From: Chromatium okenii
GTDB taxonomy: Bacteria; Pseudomonadota; Gammaproteobacteria; Chromatiales; Chromatiaceae
NCBI RefSeq assembly: GCF_002958735.1
Contig: NZ_PPGH01000018.1
Span: 62,001 to 126,000 of the forward strand
Length of the DNA stretch: 64,000 nucleotides
Direction: 5' to 3'
The translations under genes were made by a program, and so were the position numbers. Below the pieces are notes generated by a model, which worked only from the letters and a program-made list of their open reading frames with translations, was not told where the DNA came from and searched no databases. Below, in pieces: positions 19,678 through 27,490 of this stretch. Positions within the stretch are counted from its first letter, which is position 1; every line of letters begins with the position of its first letter.

Positions 19678-19722
19678 GAGGCTCTCCGTGCGAAACGATG
19701 ATAAGCGTTGAGGCGATCAAAG

Positions 19723-20594
19723 TTAAACCATCGCCTGCTGATGTAACGCGACTAGACAGAGAATTTTCAATGCAATTCTAATTTCAAAACGATGTTCTGC
19801 ATCAATAGTGATTCCCAAGCTCGTTAACCATTCACCGCAATAACTAGAATGAAAACTGCGCATTGCTGCATCATTATGTTTGGGAACGTGGAGACCAAAA
19901 TTGACGATGCGAGAATAATATGAAGGCATGGGATAACATTTTGATAATTCAAATAAAGATGAATAGTCATCGCCAGTTGCGCAGAAATGTTTAGTGAGAT
20001 ACAAATGAATCCACCACAGATGTTTATTGAGTTTTTTCCACTGCTTCTTTGCTTGCAGAAAATCCTGAGCCGCAATGGTAATCTGGTCTAAATCAATCGC
20101 CAAATTTTTATGAAATGCTTGTACTAAATCTGGGGCAATGCGCCCGGTTTTCACTTCTAATTCTAGCAGATTTAAGAGCAATTCTTGATCTTTTTCATCA
20201 TGATTAGCAATGAAATCATCAAACGATTTTTGATCTTGGTATTGCTGTGCTTGATCGGTTTCATTGCCATCTTGATCACTAAAATAAATTGGATCAAACA
20301 CATTTTTCAAAGCACGTTGCTTGTCAATCAGATAATTACGGTAAAAACTAACTAATGCTCCTGTGTGATAAATCTGGCTGTAACTATTCGCAGTGATGTA
20401 AACCTTATCAAAAATAAAATCATTGATATAATCATCGCTTTCATTAGGCAAAGTGTTGATTATTTGTAAACATTTCCACGCAGTACGTGAAAAATAAGGT
20501 GATAAAAGTTGTTCCATTCTGCTTCGTTAAGACGAGCACGTCGCTGCCAAAAATCAATGAGTTGGGCGCTAAGTTCCTGTTGGTGAACTGACAT
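19723..20594 (-). CDS. possible sigma-factor-like protein, frameshifted
   Basis: Tentative call. An ATG at 20594 with a GGAG site starts MSVHQQELSAQLIDFWQRRA. After one base is restored in the T-run near 20505 this joins the long frame with FSRTAWKCLQIINTLPNESD, then DDYINDFIFDKVY and GALVSFYRNYLIDKQR. The spacing and pattern recall sigma-70 region 2, but no -10-binding aromatic cluster can be assigned with confidence. The C-terminal half (about residues 170-290) has no recognised motif. Corrected length is about 289 residues. The DNA is AT-rich. As first gene of a four-gene operon it may be a regulator. Alternative: a wholly unrelated helical protein. Confidence 0.4.
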
Positions 20595-20716
20595 ACTCTG
20601 CTCCTAATCATTCATGCAAAATGATTGTTTGTTGCGAGTTAACGCGGGCTAATTATTCCCCCCAAGGCTAATCCAGCATTCTGACCATTCTGCATTGACA
20701 AATCGCAATCGACTAC

Positions 20717-20752
20717 AAAAAAACGGCTGAGATCAGTGGTCTCTAAGCCGTT
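20717..20752 (-). terminator. intrinsic terminator or leader attenuator, minus strand
   Basis: Read on the minus strand, AACGGCT (20752-20746) and AGCCGTT (20728-20722) form a stem whose loop contains a further short pairing AGAGA/TCTC. Seven T follow (20723-20717). It lies about 125 bases upstream of the operon starting at 20594, so it either ends an older upstream unit or acts as an attenuator in the operon leader. Confidence 0.55.
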
Positions 20753-20828
20753 AATCAAGAAAATTGAGGTAAGTAACAGCTTGCAATAATCTATACATAT
20801 CTAATAAAATCTATACTTATGGAAAAAA

Positions 20829-21052
20829 TTAGTAAAGATAGGTGAAGCGGCAAAAATTTTGGAAATGTGTGTAAATACATTGCGTCGATGGGAAGCGTCG
20901 GGCGAATGAGTCCCAACGCGAAAAACGCCAAGTGGAACACGTTACTACAGCGTTGCTGAATTGATGAACGTAGGTGAAATACGGTGTGTTACGCTCGCGT
21001 TTTAAGTTACGACCAAAAAGAAGATTTGCAGGCTACGTTGAATAAATTTTAG
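20829..21052 (+). pseudogene. tnpA: remnant of IS607 TnpA serine recombinase
   Basis: The first part reads VKIGEAAKILEMCVNTLRRW, the MerR-like helix-turn-helix of IS607 TnpA. An in-frame stop replaces the codon after EASGE, followed by VPTRKTPSGTRYYSVAELM. In another frame, YARVLSYDQKEDLQ (about 20990-21030) matches the start of the serine recombinase catalytic domain, with the active Ser retained. The rest of the catalytic domain is missing, and tnpB begins about 25 bases later. The element cannot transpose by itself. Confidence 0.75.
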
Positions 21053-21076
21053 ATGTGTTGATTGAGATTAGAAACC

Positions 21077-22179
21077 ATGTTACTGGCACACAAAATTGAA
21101 TTGCGCCCCACACCTGAACAGATGGTGTATTTGGATAAAGCCTGTGGCTCCAAACGCCATTGCTATAATCAATTATTGGCGCATTTTTCAAAACCAGAAA
21201 ATAAGTGGTCAAAAAACGAAGCATATCAGCATTACATTAACGTACTTCGTAAAGAATTTGACTGGTACAACGAAGTTTCAAGCCGTGTTACCCGCAATGC
21301 AATTGATGACTTAGATACCGCCTTTAAGCACTTTTTTAGGCGCGTCAAAGCCAAACAAAAAGCAGGTTTTCCACGCTTCAAAAAGAAAGATTTGCGTGAT
21401 AGTTTTGCGTTGCGTGAATCGGCTAAATTTGATGTTATCGGTTGTGAATTGCGGATTGAAAAACTCAAAACTAAAATTGAACTGCGTCAACCGTTACGTT
21501 TTCAAGGCATCGCAAAACAAGTCACGATTTCTAAACGCGCTGGAAAGTATTTTGCTGCAATTTTAGTTGAAACAGAAGACTACAATCCCCACGATGTTGA
21601 TCGCCAACACTCAGTTGGGTTGATTTTGGTATCAAATCACTTGCCGTTTTAAGCACAGGTAAAGTGTTTTTTGCCAATCAAAAGTTGAAAGCCAGTTTGA
21701 AAAAGTTGGCAAAACTTCAACGCAATTTAACCAAGAAAGTGAAGAATTCAAACCGTCGAGCGAAAGCCAAGCTGGCAATTGTAAAACTTCATTTTCGTAT
21801 TGCACGACAACGACAAGCCTTGTTGCATGAATTGTCGGATTATCTGACTAAAAACTTTGACGTGATTACGATTGAAGATTTAAACGTTAAAGGCATGTTA
21901 AAAAATCGAAAACTCAGTCGCGCTATCAGCGATGCTGGTTTTGGTTATTTACGGCAGATGATTGAATACAAGGCTAAATTGAGAAATTGTGTCATTGTTA
22001 TCGCAAATCGATTTTTTCCCAGCAGTAAAACATGTTCCTGTTGTGGAAAAATCAAAACAGATTTAACGCTGGTAGATAGAATTTTTAACTGCGCGTGTGG
22101 ATTTAGCGCGGATAGAGATTTGAACGCCGCGCTCAATCTAAATCAATACGGTCTGGACACGCTTACAGCCAGACCTTAA
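21077..22179 (+). pseudogene. tnpB: TnpB RNA-guided nuclease (IS607-associated), frameshifted
   Basis: Ancestor-type of Cas12. The N-terminal part (21077-21652) reads HKIELRPTPEQMVYLDKACG. A frame change near 21615 falls within RuvC motif I, where the other frame gives DFGIKSLAVLSTGK. RuvC II is IEDLNVKGM (Glu), the zinc ribbon is CSCCGK...CACG, and RuvC III is DRDLNAALNLNQ (Asp). All catalytic acids can be found if one base is restored, so the break may be a sequence error, and a homing nuclease could remain active even though TnpA is dead. The about 110 bases after the stop up to the right end are where an omega RNA would be expected. Confidence 0.8.
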
Positions 22180-22354
22180 ATGCACACCAGAGCAAAGTTA
22201 GACCATCGTTTCATCATGGCTTTTGCGTTGACGGTGTGAATATATCAAATCTAGATTTGTACCCTTTTGTATAGATTTTGTTAGATATTTAGTAGCGGTT
22301 TGATACTGTTACACTTTCCCGCCACTTGATGGATGAACTGGGTTAAAAATTCAC

Positions 22355-22834
22355 ATGAGATTAACGACTAAAGGTCGCTACGCCGTGACTGCCATGCTGG
22401 ATTTGGCGACCCATCAACAACAGGGATCAATTGCCTTGGCTGACATCGCCCAGCGCCAAGGATTATCGCTGTCTTATTTGGAACAGTTGTTTGCCAAATT
22501 ACGCCGCAGCGCGTTGGTAAGCAGTGTGCGCGGTCCCGGTGGTGGTTATCGCCTCGCCCGCGCAGCAGCGGAGATTTCGGTTGCTGAAGTGATTTTTGCC
22601 GTTGATGAAAATCTCGACACCACGCGCTGCGGCGGTGCTTGCGATTGCCAACATGACGGTCCGTGCTTGACTCATCGTTTGTGGCATGAGTTGAGCAATC
22701 ACATCGCGGTTTATCTCAGCGCCATCAGCCTGCAGCAGTTGATCGATCAGCACGAACAAGATAAAGCACCTCCGCTGACGCCTTGCACCACTGTTAATGT
22801 GCAATTGGGTTTTACGCCGCGCACGAGACGTTAA
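22355..22834 (+). CDS. iscR: Rrf2-family Fe-S cluster regulator IscR
   Basis: Transcription regulator that senses [2Fe-2S] status. The N-terminal winged helix MRLTTKGRYAVTAMLDLATH includes the recognition region LSLSYLEQLFAKLRR and wing GPGGGYRLAR. The cluster-binding region TTRCGGACDC...GPCLTHRLW has the three Cys and the His of IscR. Length of 159 residues is normal. Unlike the usual iscR-iscS-iscU order, the next gene is a convergent rhodanese, so this copy is isolated. It could be the main IscR or a second Rrf2 copy. Confidence 0.88.
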   Translation: MRLTTKGRYAVTAMLDLATHQQQGSIALADIAQRQGLSLSYLEQLFAKLRRSALVSSVRGPGGGYRLARAAAEISVAEVIFAVDENLDTTRCGGACDCQHDGPCLTHRLWHELSNHIAVYLSAISLQQLIDQHEQDKAPPLTPCTTVNVQLGFTPRTRR

Positions 22835-22840
22835 ACCGCC

Positions 22841-23269
22841 TCAGCATTGTTCCCATGGCAATCCATGAAAGCGCCAGCCGCCGACACTGCTGCGGTGATG
22901 CTGCTCATCGCGCTCTCCTTCAAATCCTTCATCAATGTGATACACCATCCGCAGCCCGTCGCGGAGCAGCGCCTGCCCAGCATCGAGCGAACGCTTGCCG
23001 CTGCGACAAATGAGGATAATTGGCGTGCTGCTAACGCCTTCAGCGGAGGACACGCCGCCGAGAATCAACTGCCTGATTTCAGTCACAAAATTCGGGTTAA
23101 TCGTCCAATCCGGTTCGTCAATCCACGCAACATGAATCGCGCCTTGTGGATGACCGACGAACAGAAATTCCATTGATGAACGAATATCGACCAAAATCGC
23201 TTGCGGATTGGAGTTGAGCATTTCCCATGCTGCGTGTGGCGTCAGGCTGTGCGGAAGGTCAGCGTTCAT
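22841..23269 (-). CDS. rhodanese-like sulfurtransferase domain protein
   Basis: Single rhodanese domain of 142 residues with the active-site loop ILICRSGKRSLDAGQ; the Cys and the basic loop are present. VDIRSSMEFLFVGHPQGAIHVAW is the conserved first half. The C-terminal extension EGFEGERDEQHHRSSVGGWR resembles the EGFEG-D-GHR-NGW ending of cytosolic rhodaneses linked to sulfur oxidation. It likely transfers sulfane sulfur in the cytosol; the acceptor is unknown. It ends 7 bases from the end of iscR in a convergent arrangement. Confidence 0.88.
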   Translation of the reverse strand: MNADLPHSLTPHAAWEMLNSNPQAILVDIRSSMEFLFVGHPQGAIHVAWIDEPDWTINPNFVTEIRQLILGGVSSAEGVSSTPIILICRSGKRSLDAGQALLRDGLRMVYHIDEGFEGERDEQHHRSSVGGWRFHGLPWEQC

Positions 23270-23348
23270 TTGAGATAATCCTGAAAGAGATGGGCGTTTG
23301 ATCTTAGGATTCAGTCGTGGTCATCGCAATTGTGTTGAGGAATTTGTC

Positions 23349-24346
23349 GTGGCAAAACCATCGCTGAACGCTAAACGTTCGTTCACAGCGGTCATTAAAG
23401 AGCGGCTGGCGCAACAGCTTGTCCGGTTGCTGGCGCGACTGCCGCTGGCGCTGCTGCATCGGCTCGGCGCAGCAGTCGGGTTGCTGGTGCAATGGTGGCC
23501 AAACCGCCAGCGCCGCAATGCGTTGATTAACATCGCATTATGTTTGCCGCATCTCAGCCGTCAGCAGCAGCTTGAACTGCGCAATCGCAATCTGCGCGAG
23601 TTCGGTAAAACCTACTTTGAGATTGCATATCTGTGGCGACGCCCGCTCGATCAAGTGCTGGCGCTGGTGCGCGAAGTGCGCGGCGCAGAATGGTTGCAGC
23701 GCCAGCCCGGTCAAGGCTTGATCGTGCTTTCGCCGCATTTGGGCGCGTGGGAATTGGCGGGGTTATATCTGGCAGCGCAGGGGCCGACCGCGATTTTTTA
23801 TAAACCGCAACACTATCTTGACGCGATGATCGTGAAGCACGCGGGCGCAGCGGCGCTGAATTAGCGCCGATCACTGCGAAAGGAATTCGGGTTTTGGTGC
23901 AGGCGTTGGAGCGCGGCGAGGCGGTCGGCATCCTGCCGGATCAAGAGCCGAAAGCCGATAAAGGTGCGGTATTTGCGCCGTTTTTTGGGATTCCCGCGTT
24001 CACGATGTTGCTGGTGAATCGCCTCGCTCGCCGCACCGGAGCGCCGGTGATTTTTCTGTTTGCCGAACGGCTGGCAAATGACAGCGGTTTTCGGTTGCAC
24101 TGTTTACCTGCGCCGGCGGGCATTGATAGCGCCGATGATATTGAAGCTGCCGCTGCGCTCAATCGCGGAATTGAGCAATGCGTGATGACCTGTCCCGAAC
24201 AATATCTGTGGCCATACAAACGCTTTCGGCGGCGTCCGGCGGGCGCAGCGAAGATTTATACCAAAATCCCTAACCCCCTTTTGCTAAGGGGGGAAATGTT
24301 CGTCTTTAACGATTTTTTGATTGCTTTGGAGATTGCATCATGTTGA
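23349..24346 (+). CDS. lipid A biosynthesis (LpxL/HtrB-like) acyltransferase, frameshifted
   Basis: Transfers a secondary acyl chain to lipid A or a related lysophospholipid at the inner membrane. The start is the GTG at 23349 with GAGG upstream. An N-terminal hydrophobic segment ([20 protein letters not shown]) precedes the catalytic HX4E motif [12 protein letters not shown] near residue 130. The frame breaks near 23863: in the next frame, [20 protein letters not shown] and [20 protein letters not shown] follow. A single indel restores about 320 residues. The 3' end runs into a C/G-rich repeat (24262-24296), which adds about 20 abnormal residues and brings the stop 3 bases inside the ispF start region. 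Confidence 0.85.
24262..24296. repeat. C/G-rich palindromic repeat at the acyltransferase 3' end
   Basis: Single unit reading AAAATCCCTAACCCCC, then CTTTTGCTAAGGGGGG. The CCCCCTTTT/AAGGGGG arms can form a hairpin. Same family as the units at 6936-7074, 28183-28218 and 52873-52964. The open reading frame of the acyltransferase passes through it. Confidence 0.75.
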
Positions 24347-24814
24347 TTGGACAGGGCTTTGATGCCCATCGTTTTGCGCCGGGACGCCGGTTGATTCTGG
24401 GCGGATTGGATATTCCGCATGAGCAGGGGCTCATTGCCCATTCTGATGGCGATGTGCTGATTCACGCGCTGTGCGATGCGCTACTCGGCGCGGCGGGGCT
24501 GGGTGACATCGGTCATCATTTTCCTGATACCGATCAAGCATTTGCCGGCATTGACAGCCGGATTTTGCTGCAGCGCGTGATGGAGTTTGCGCGAGCGCGG
24601 ACTCGCCGTACACAACGCCGACATGACGATCATCGCCCAGCAGCCCAAGCTCGCACCGCACATTTCGGCGATGTGCGAAATCCTCGCCACCGATCTTGGC
24701 TGTGCGCTGGCGCGGGTGAATGTCAAAGCAACCACGATGGAGCACATGGGTTTCACTGGGCGCGGCGAAGGCATTGCTGCATCTGCAGTCGTGCTGTTGA
24801 CGGAATCGGCATGA
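24340..24814 (+). CDS. ispF: 2-C-methyl-D-erythritol 2,4-cyclodiphosphate synthase, frameshifted
   Basis: Fifth enzyme of the MEP isoprenoid pathway. It forms homotrimers with zinc at the active site. [19 protein letters not shown] (Asp and His ligands) and [20 protein letters not shown] are near the start, with [13 protein letters not shown] near residue 46. The frame changes near 24597; the second frame gives [18 protein letters not shown] and ends [20 protein letters not shown]. Restored length is about 158 residues, the family norm. The gene is essential in MEP organisms, so the shift is probably an error. The stop overlaps the truD start (ATGA). Confidence 0.9.
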
Positions 24815-25884
24815 GCGCACTGCTACCGCATTGGACGTCGGTTGCTGATTTGCCGCGCAGTCACGGCGCACCGCTGGGGCGAGGCACGTTGCGAGTGCAA
24901 CCGGCTGATTTTCAAGTGGAAGAGCAACTGGGTTTTGTGCCGGATGACGACGGCGAGCATCTGCTGCTGTGGGTGCGCAAAACCGCTACCAATACCGAAT
25001 GGGTCGCACGGCGGCTGGCGACGTTGGTCGGTGCGCCGGTTTCGGCGATTGGTTATGCCGGGCTGAAAGATCGTCACGCGGTGACGACTCAGTGGTTTTC
25101 CGTGCCGCGTCCGCGTGAGGCGCAGCCCGATTGGACGTTGCTGGCAGCGGATGGAATCGAAGTGCTCGCCGTGCATCGCCATCGTCGCAAACTCCGACGC
25201 GGCGCGTTGTCTGGCAACCGTTTTCAGATTGTGCTGCGTGAGTGCACGGCGGATGCAGCGGCGCTGGCGCTGCGACTTGACGCGATTCGGCAACGCGGCA
25301 TTCCGAATTATTTTGGTGAACAACGCTTTGGTCACGCGGACGGCAATCTGCGCCGCGCCCACGCGCTGTTTGAAGGAACTGCCGGGCGCGTGTCCCGGCA
25401 TCAGCGCAGTCTGTGGCTTTCTGCGGCGCGATCGCAGATTTTCAACGCGGTGCTGGCGGAACGAGTGCGCCGCGATGATTGGGATCAAGTGCAGCCCGGC
25501 GACTGTTTGCAACTCGCGGGCACGCATTCGCATTTCAGCATCGACGAAATAGACGCAACGCTGCTGGCGCGATGCGCACAAATGGATGTGCATCCGACTG
25601 GGCCGTTGTGGGGCGTGGGCGTGTTGCCGACTCGCGGCGCAGTGCGGACGTTGGAAGAACAGATCGCCGCTGAATTTCCGAGTTGGTTGAGCGGTTTGGC
25701 TGCGCACGATTTAGTGCAGGAGCGGCGAGCATTGCGGGTTCGGGTGGCGGAATTAAGCGGGGAATTGGCAGCGGAAACGCTGACGCTGCGGTTTGAATTG
25801 CCGGCTGGCGCGTATGCCACAGCCGTGTTGCGTGAGCTGGTGGATTGGCAGGAGACGGCAGCGGCGGCGCTGCCATCTGCTTGA
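24811..25884 (+). CDS. truD: tRNA pseudouridine(13) synthase
   Basis: Makes pseudouridine 13 in tRNA-Glu. The catalytic motif is [17 protein letters not shown] near residue 79 (catalytic Asp). [10 protein letters not shown] and [20 protein letters not shown] follow, with the inserted TRUD subdomain in the C-terminal half. The ATG at 24811 overlaps the ispF stop, which is the usual ispF-truD order. Because of the ispF frameshift, a long frame fuses the two genes, but this is artificial. The last 88 bases are duplicated, with only synonymous changes, 1.6 kb downstream, so the present truD tail may come from an incoming element. Confidence 0.93.
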   Translation: MSALLPHWTSVADLPRSHGAPLGRGTLRVQPADFQVEEQLGFVPDDDGEHLLLWVRKTATNTEWVARRLATLVGAPVSAIGYAGLKDRHAVTTQWFSVPRPREAQPDWTLLAADGIEVLAVHRHRRKLRRGALSGNRFQIVLRECTADAAALALRLDAIRQRGIPNYFGEQRFGHADGNLRRAHALFEGTAGRVSRHQRSLWLSAARSQIFNAVLAERVRRDDWDQVQPGDCLQLAGTHSHFSIDEIDATLLARCAQMDVHPTGPLWGVGVLPTRGAVRTLEEQIAAEFPSWLSGLAAHDLVQERRALRVRVAELSGELAAETLTLRFELPAGAYATAVLRELVDWQETAAAALPSA

Positions 25885-25893
25885 ATGGACAGT
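25797..25893 (+). repeat. direct repeat, left copy (truD 3' end)
   Basis: 97 bases covering the final 28 codons of truD, its stop and 9 bases beyond. They match 27394-27490 at 91 positions. All six differences fall in third codon positions or silent first positions, so both copies encode the same peptide, from [15 protein letters not shown] to the stop. The two copies bracket the lipoprotein cassette. Confidence 0.9.
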
Positions 25894-25900
25894 AGTGCTC

Positions 25901-25955
25901 TGATCAATAGGATTGCATTGCTTTTTTACCTTGCGGTTTGTGACACTATTGATCA
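25901..25955. repeat. inverted repeat just inside the cassette's left edge
   Basis: TGATCAATAG at 25901-25910 is perfectly inverted as CTATTGATCA at 25946-25955, with 35 bases between. It begins 8 bases after the end of the left truD repeat and 28 bases before the first lipoprotein gene. It could be an operator, a hairpin in the leader, or a recombination site. Confidence 0.6.
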
Positions 25956-25983
25956 ATTGTTTTTTACAAAATGAGATACAAAA

Positions 25984-26439
25984 ATGCTCAATAAACGAAG
26001 CAGTCATTTTTTAGCGCCACTACTGACCATAGCTTTACTCAGTGGATGTCAGTCTGCAGCCTTCCATAGGGCAGACGTTCAAGACAATTCGATGGATCGA
26101 ATGACTATTGGTAAGGTACAAAAAGAAATACGTGTTGGCATGAATGGGGCTGATGTTGCCCAAGCACTTGGTTCCCCTAATATCGTATCTACTGACGAAG
26201 AGCGCCGGGAAGTCTGGATATACGATAAGATCGCTACCGACCGTGCGTATTCGTCTAATAGCAGCGGTATCAATGCTCTAATCCTTGGCTTTGGCGGGGA
26301 TGCCGCAGGTGGCGTCGGTGTTGGTGGCAGCTATTCAGCAGGTGCTTCTTCAACAAGTCAGCGTACGCTAACCGTCATTATCAAATTTGATAAAGAAGGA
26401 AAAGTCCGTGATTTTGCTTATCACACATCAAGGTTCTAA
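25984..26439 (+). CDS. BamE/SmpA-like outer-membrane lipoprotein
   Basis: 151 residues. The signal peptide ends in the lipobox LLSGC near residue 22, so it is lipidated and probably outer-membrane (residue after Cys is Gln, not Asp). The mature part has the SmpA/OmlA-type helix-turn IRVGMNGADVAQALGSPNIV, then EVWIYDK and a Gly/Ser-rich loop GGDAAGGVGVGGSYSAGASS. It ends with TVIIKFDKEGKVRDFAYHTS, as in BamE-like folds. It is first of three co-directional lipoprotein genes (gaps of 3 and -4 bases) lying between the two truD repeats. Distinct from housekeeping BamE, and its function is unknown. Confidence 0.75.
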   Translation: MLNKRSSHFLAPLLTIALLSGCQSAAFHRADVQDNSMDRMTIGKVQKEIRVGMNGADVAQALGSPNIVSTDEERREVWIYDKIATDRAYSSNSSGINALILGFGGDAAGGVGVGGSYSAGASSTSQRTLTVIIKFDKEGKVRDFAYHTSRF

Positions 26440-26442
26440 AAA

Positions 26443-26976
26443 ATGAAAAAGCTACCAATTATGGTTGGCGCACTATTCCTTGCAGGATGCGTAACGGTTC
26501 CGCTGAACACTTTCGTTGTCACGCCTGAGTTATTGCAGCAAAGGCAGTTAGAAACCCGTCGCTATGACGGCATCAAAGAAGCTGATTTAATTACGTCAAG
26601 TGCAAATGTGCTTCAAGACCTTGGGTTTAATCTTGAAAACTCAGAAACCAAGCTTGGAGTTCTAACTGCAAGCAAACAGCGCGATGCCACCAATGGCGGT
26701 GAAGTTGCAGCAGCAATCATGGTCGCCCTTTTAGGCGGTGGTGCGATGGCAATCAGTAAAGACCAAACAATTCGTGTGGCACTTGTAGTTCGCCCTGTTA
26801 ACGACAGCAACGGTAAGTCAATGGCTGATAGTCACTTTGTTCGTGTAACGTTTCAACGCCTCGTGCGGCGAACAGACAATACAGTAATTGCTCAAACTCT
26901 AAGCGAAACAGAGCTCTACCAAGATTTCTATGAGAGAGTTTCAAAAGCAGTTTTCCTTGAGGCGCATAAAATATGA
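26443..26976 (+). CDS. unknown lipoprotein with membrane-prone central segment
   Basis: 177 residues with lipobox ALFLAGC near residue 16. The mature protein holds SSANVLQDLGFNLENSETKL, a pattern shared with the third protein of the cassette (IISTLQDLGFVIDRADLMLG), so the two are related. A hydrophobic Gly/Ala-rich stretch AAAIMVALLGGGAMAISKD lies near residue 92, followed by a beta-rich region and a C-terminal YQDFYERVSKAVFLEAHK that also matches the third protein. The stop overlaps the next gene by 4 bases. Function unknown. Confidence 0.7.
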   Translation: MKKLPIMVGALFLAGCVTVPLNTFVVTPELLQQRQLETRRYDGIKEADLITSSANVLQDLGFNLENSETKLGVLTASKQRDATNGGEVAAAIMVALLGGGAMAISKDQTIRVALVVRPVNDSNGKSMADSHFVRVTFQRLVRRTDNTVIAQTLSETELYQDFYERVSKAVFLEAHKI

Positions 26977-27392
26977 AATTCCTGCTTCCTATAACTTTAG
27001 TATGTCTTTCACTGATCGGCGGTTGCGCCACTACAAATCAGCGAGTGTTGGATTCAGGGGACGAGACACAACTGCAAAAACGCAGTTATCAGTCGCGCAT
27101 ATTTGAAACGCCAGATAAGGAAAAAGTCTTGCGAGCAATCATTTCTACACTTCAGGATCTCGGTTTTGTAATTGACCGAGCTGACTTGATGCTAGGAAGT
27201 GTTAGCGGAACAAAACTTGATGGGCATCAAATTAAAATCACAGTTTCGGTTAGAGCTAAAGGCATTGACCGCGTGTTGGTTCGTGCAAATGCGCAATTTA
27301 ATGTAACGCCGATCGAAGACCCGAAGCACTATCAAGACTTTTTCGCATCACTTGAAAAGTCCTTATTCCTTACTGCTAATACGGGTGAATAG
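26973..27392 (+). CDS. unknown lipoprotein, paralog of the preceding one
   Basis: 139 residues with lipobox SLIGGC near residue 18. It shares with the previous protein the motifs STLQDLGFVIDRADLMLGSV and, at the end, YQDFFASLEKSLFL, but lacks the hydrophobic central stretch. The start ATG overlaps the previous stop (ATGA), so translation is coupled. The stop is directly followed by the right truD repeat. With the BamE-like first gene this forms a three-lipoprotein cassette, probably acting together at the outer membrane. Confidence 0.7.
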   Translation: MKFLLPITLVCLSLIGGCATTNQRVLDSGDETQLQKRSYQSRIFETPDKEKVLRAIISTLQDLGFVIDRADLMLGSVSGTKLDGHQIKITVSVRAKGIDRVLVRANAQFNVTPIEDPKHYQDFFASLEKSLFLTANTGE

Positions 27393-27393
27393 C

Positions 27394-27490
27394 ATTGCCG
27401 GCTGGCGCGTATGCCACTGCGGTGTTGCGTGAATTGGTAGATTGGCAGGAGACGGCAGCAGCGGCGCTGCCATCTGCTTGAATGGACAGT
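27394..27490 (+). repeat. direct repeat, right copy (displaced truD 3' end)
   Basis: 97-base partner of 25797-25893. It encodes the same last 28 residues and stop of TruD but has no upstream reading frame, so it looks like the orphaned original end of truD after insertion of the 1.5-kb cassette. Confidence 0.9.

Larger units (their letters stand above)
20788..22290 (+). mobile_element. decayed IS607-type insertion sequence
   Basis: Carries a deleted serine-recombinase TnpA and a TnpB in the IS607 order. The ends share an inverted motif: ATCTAATAAAATCTATAC at 20799-20816 and the reverse complement of 22269-22286, differing at one position of 18. Outer limits are approximate. AT-rich relative to flanking genes. 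Confidence 0.75.

Noticed and set aside
24340-25884. A single 514-residue IspF-TruD fusion protein
   Set aside because: The join arises from a one-base shift inside ispF near 24597. The other frame gives the proper IspF ending and the normal ATGA overlap with truD.
25894-27393. Prophage or integrative element with its own integrase
   Set aside because: Only three lipoprotein genes fit in the interval; no recombinase, phage or plasmid gene is present.
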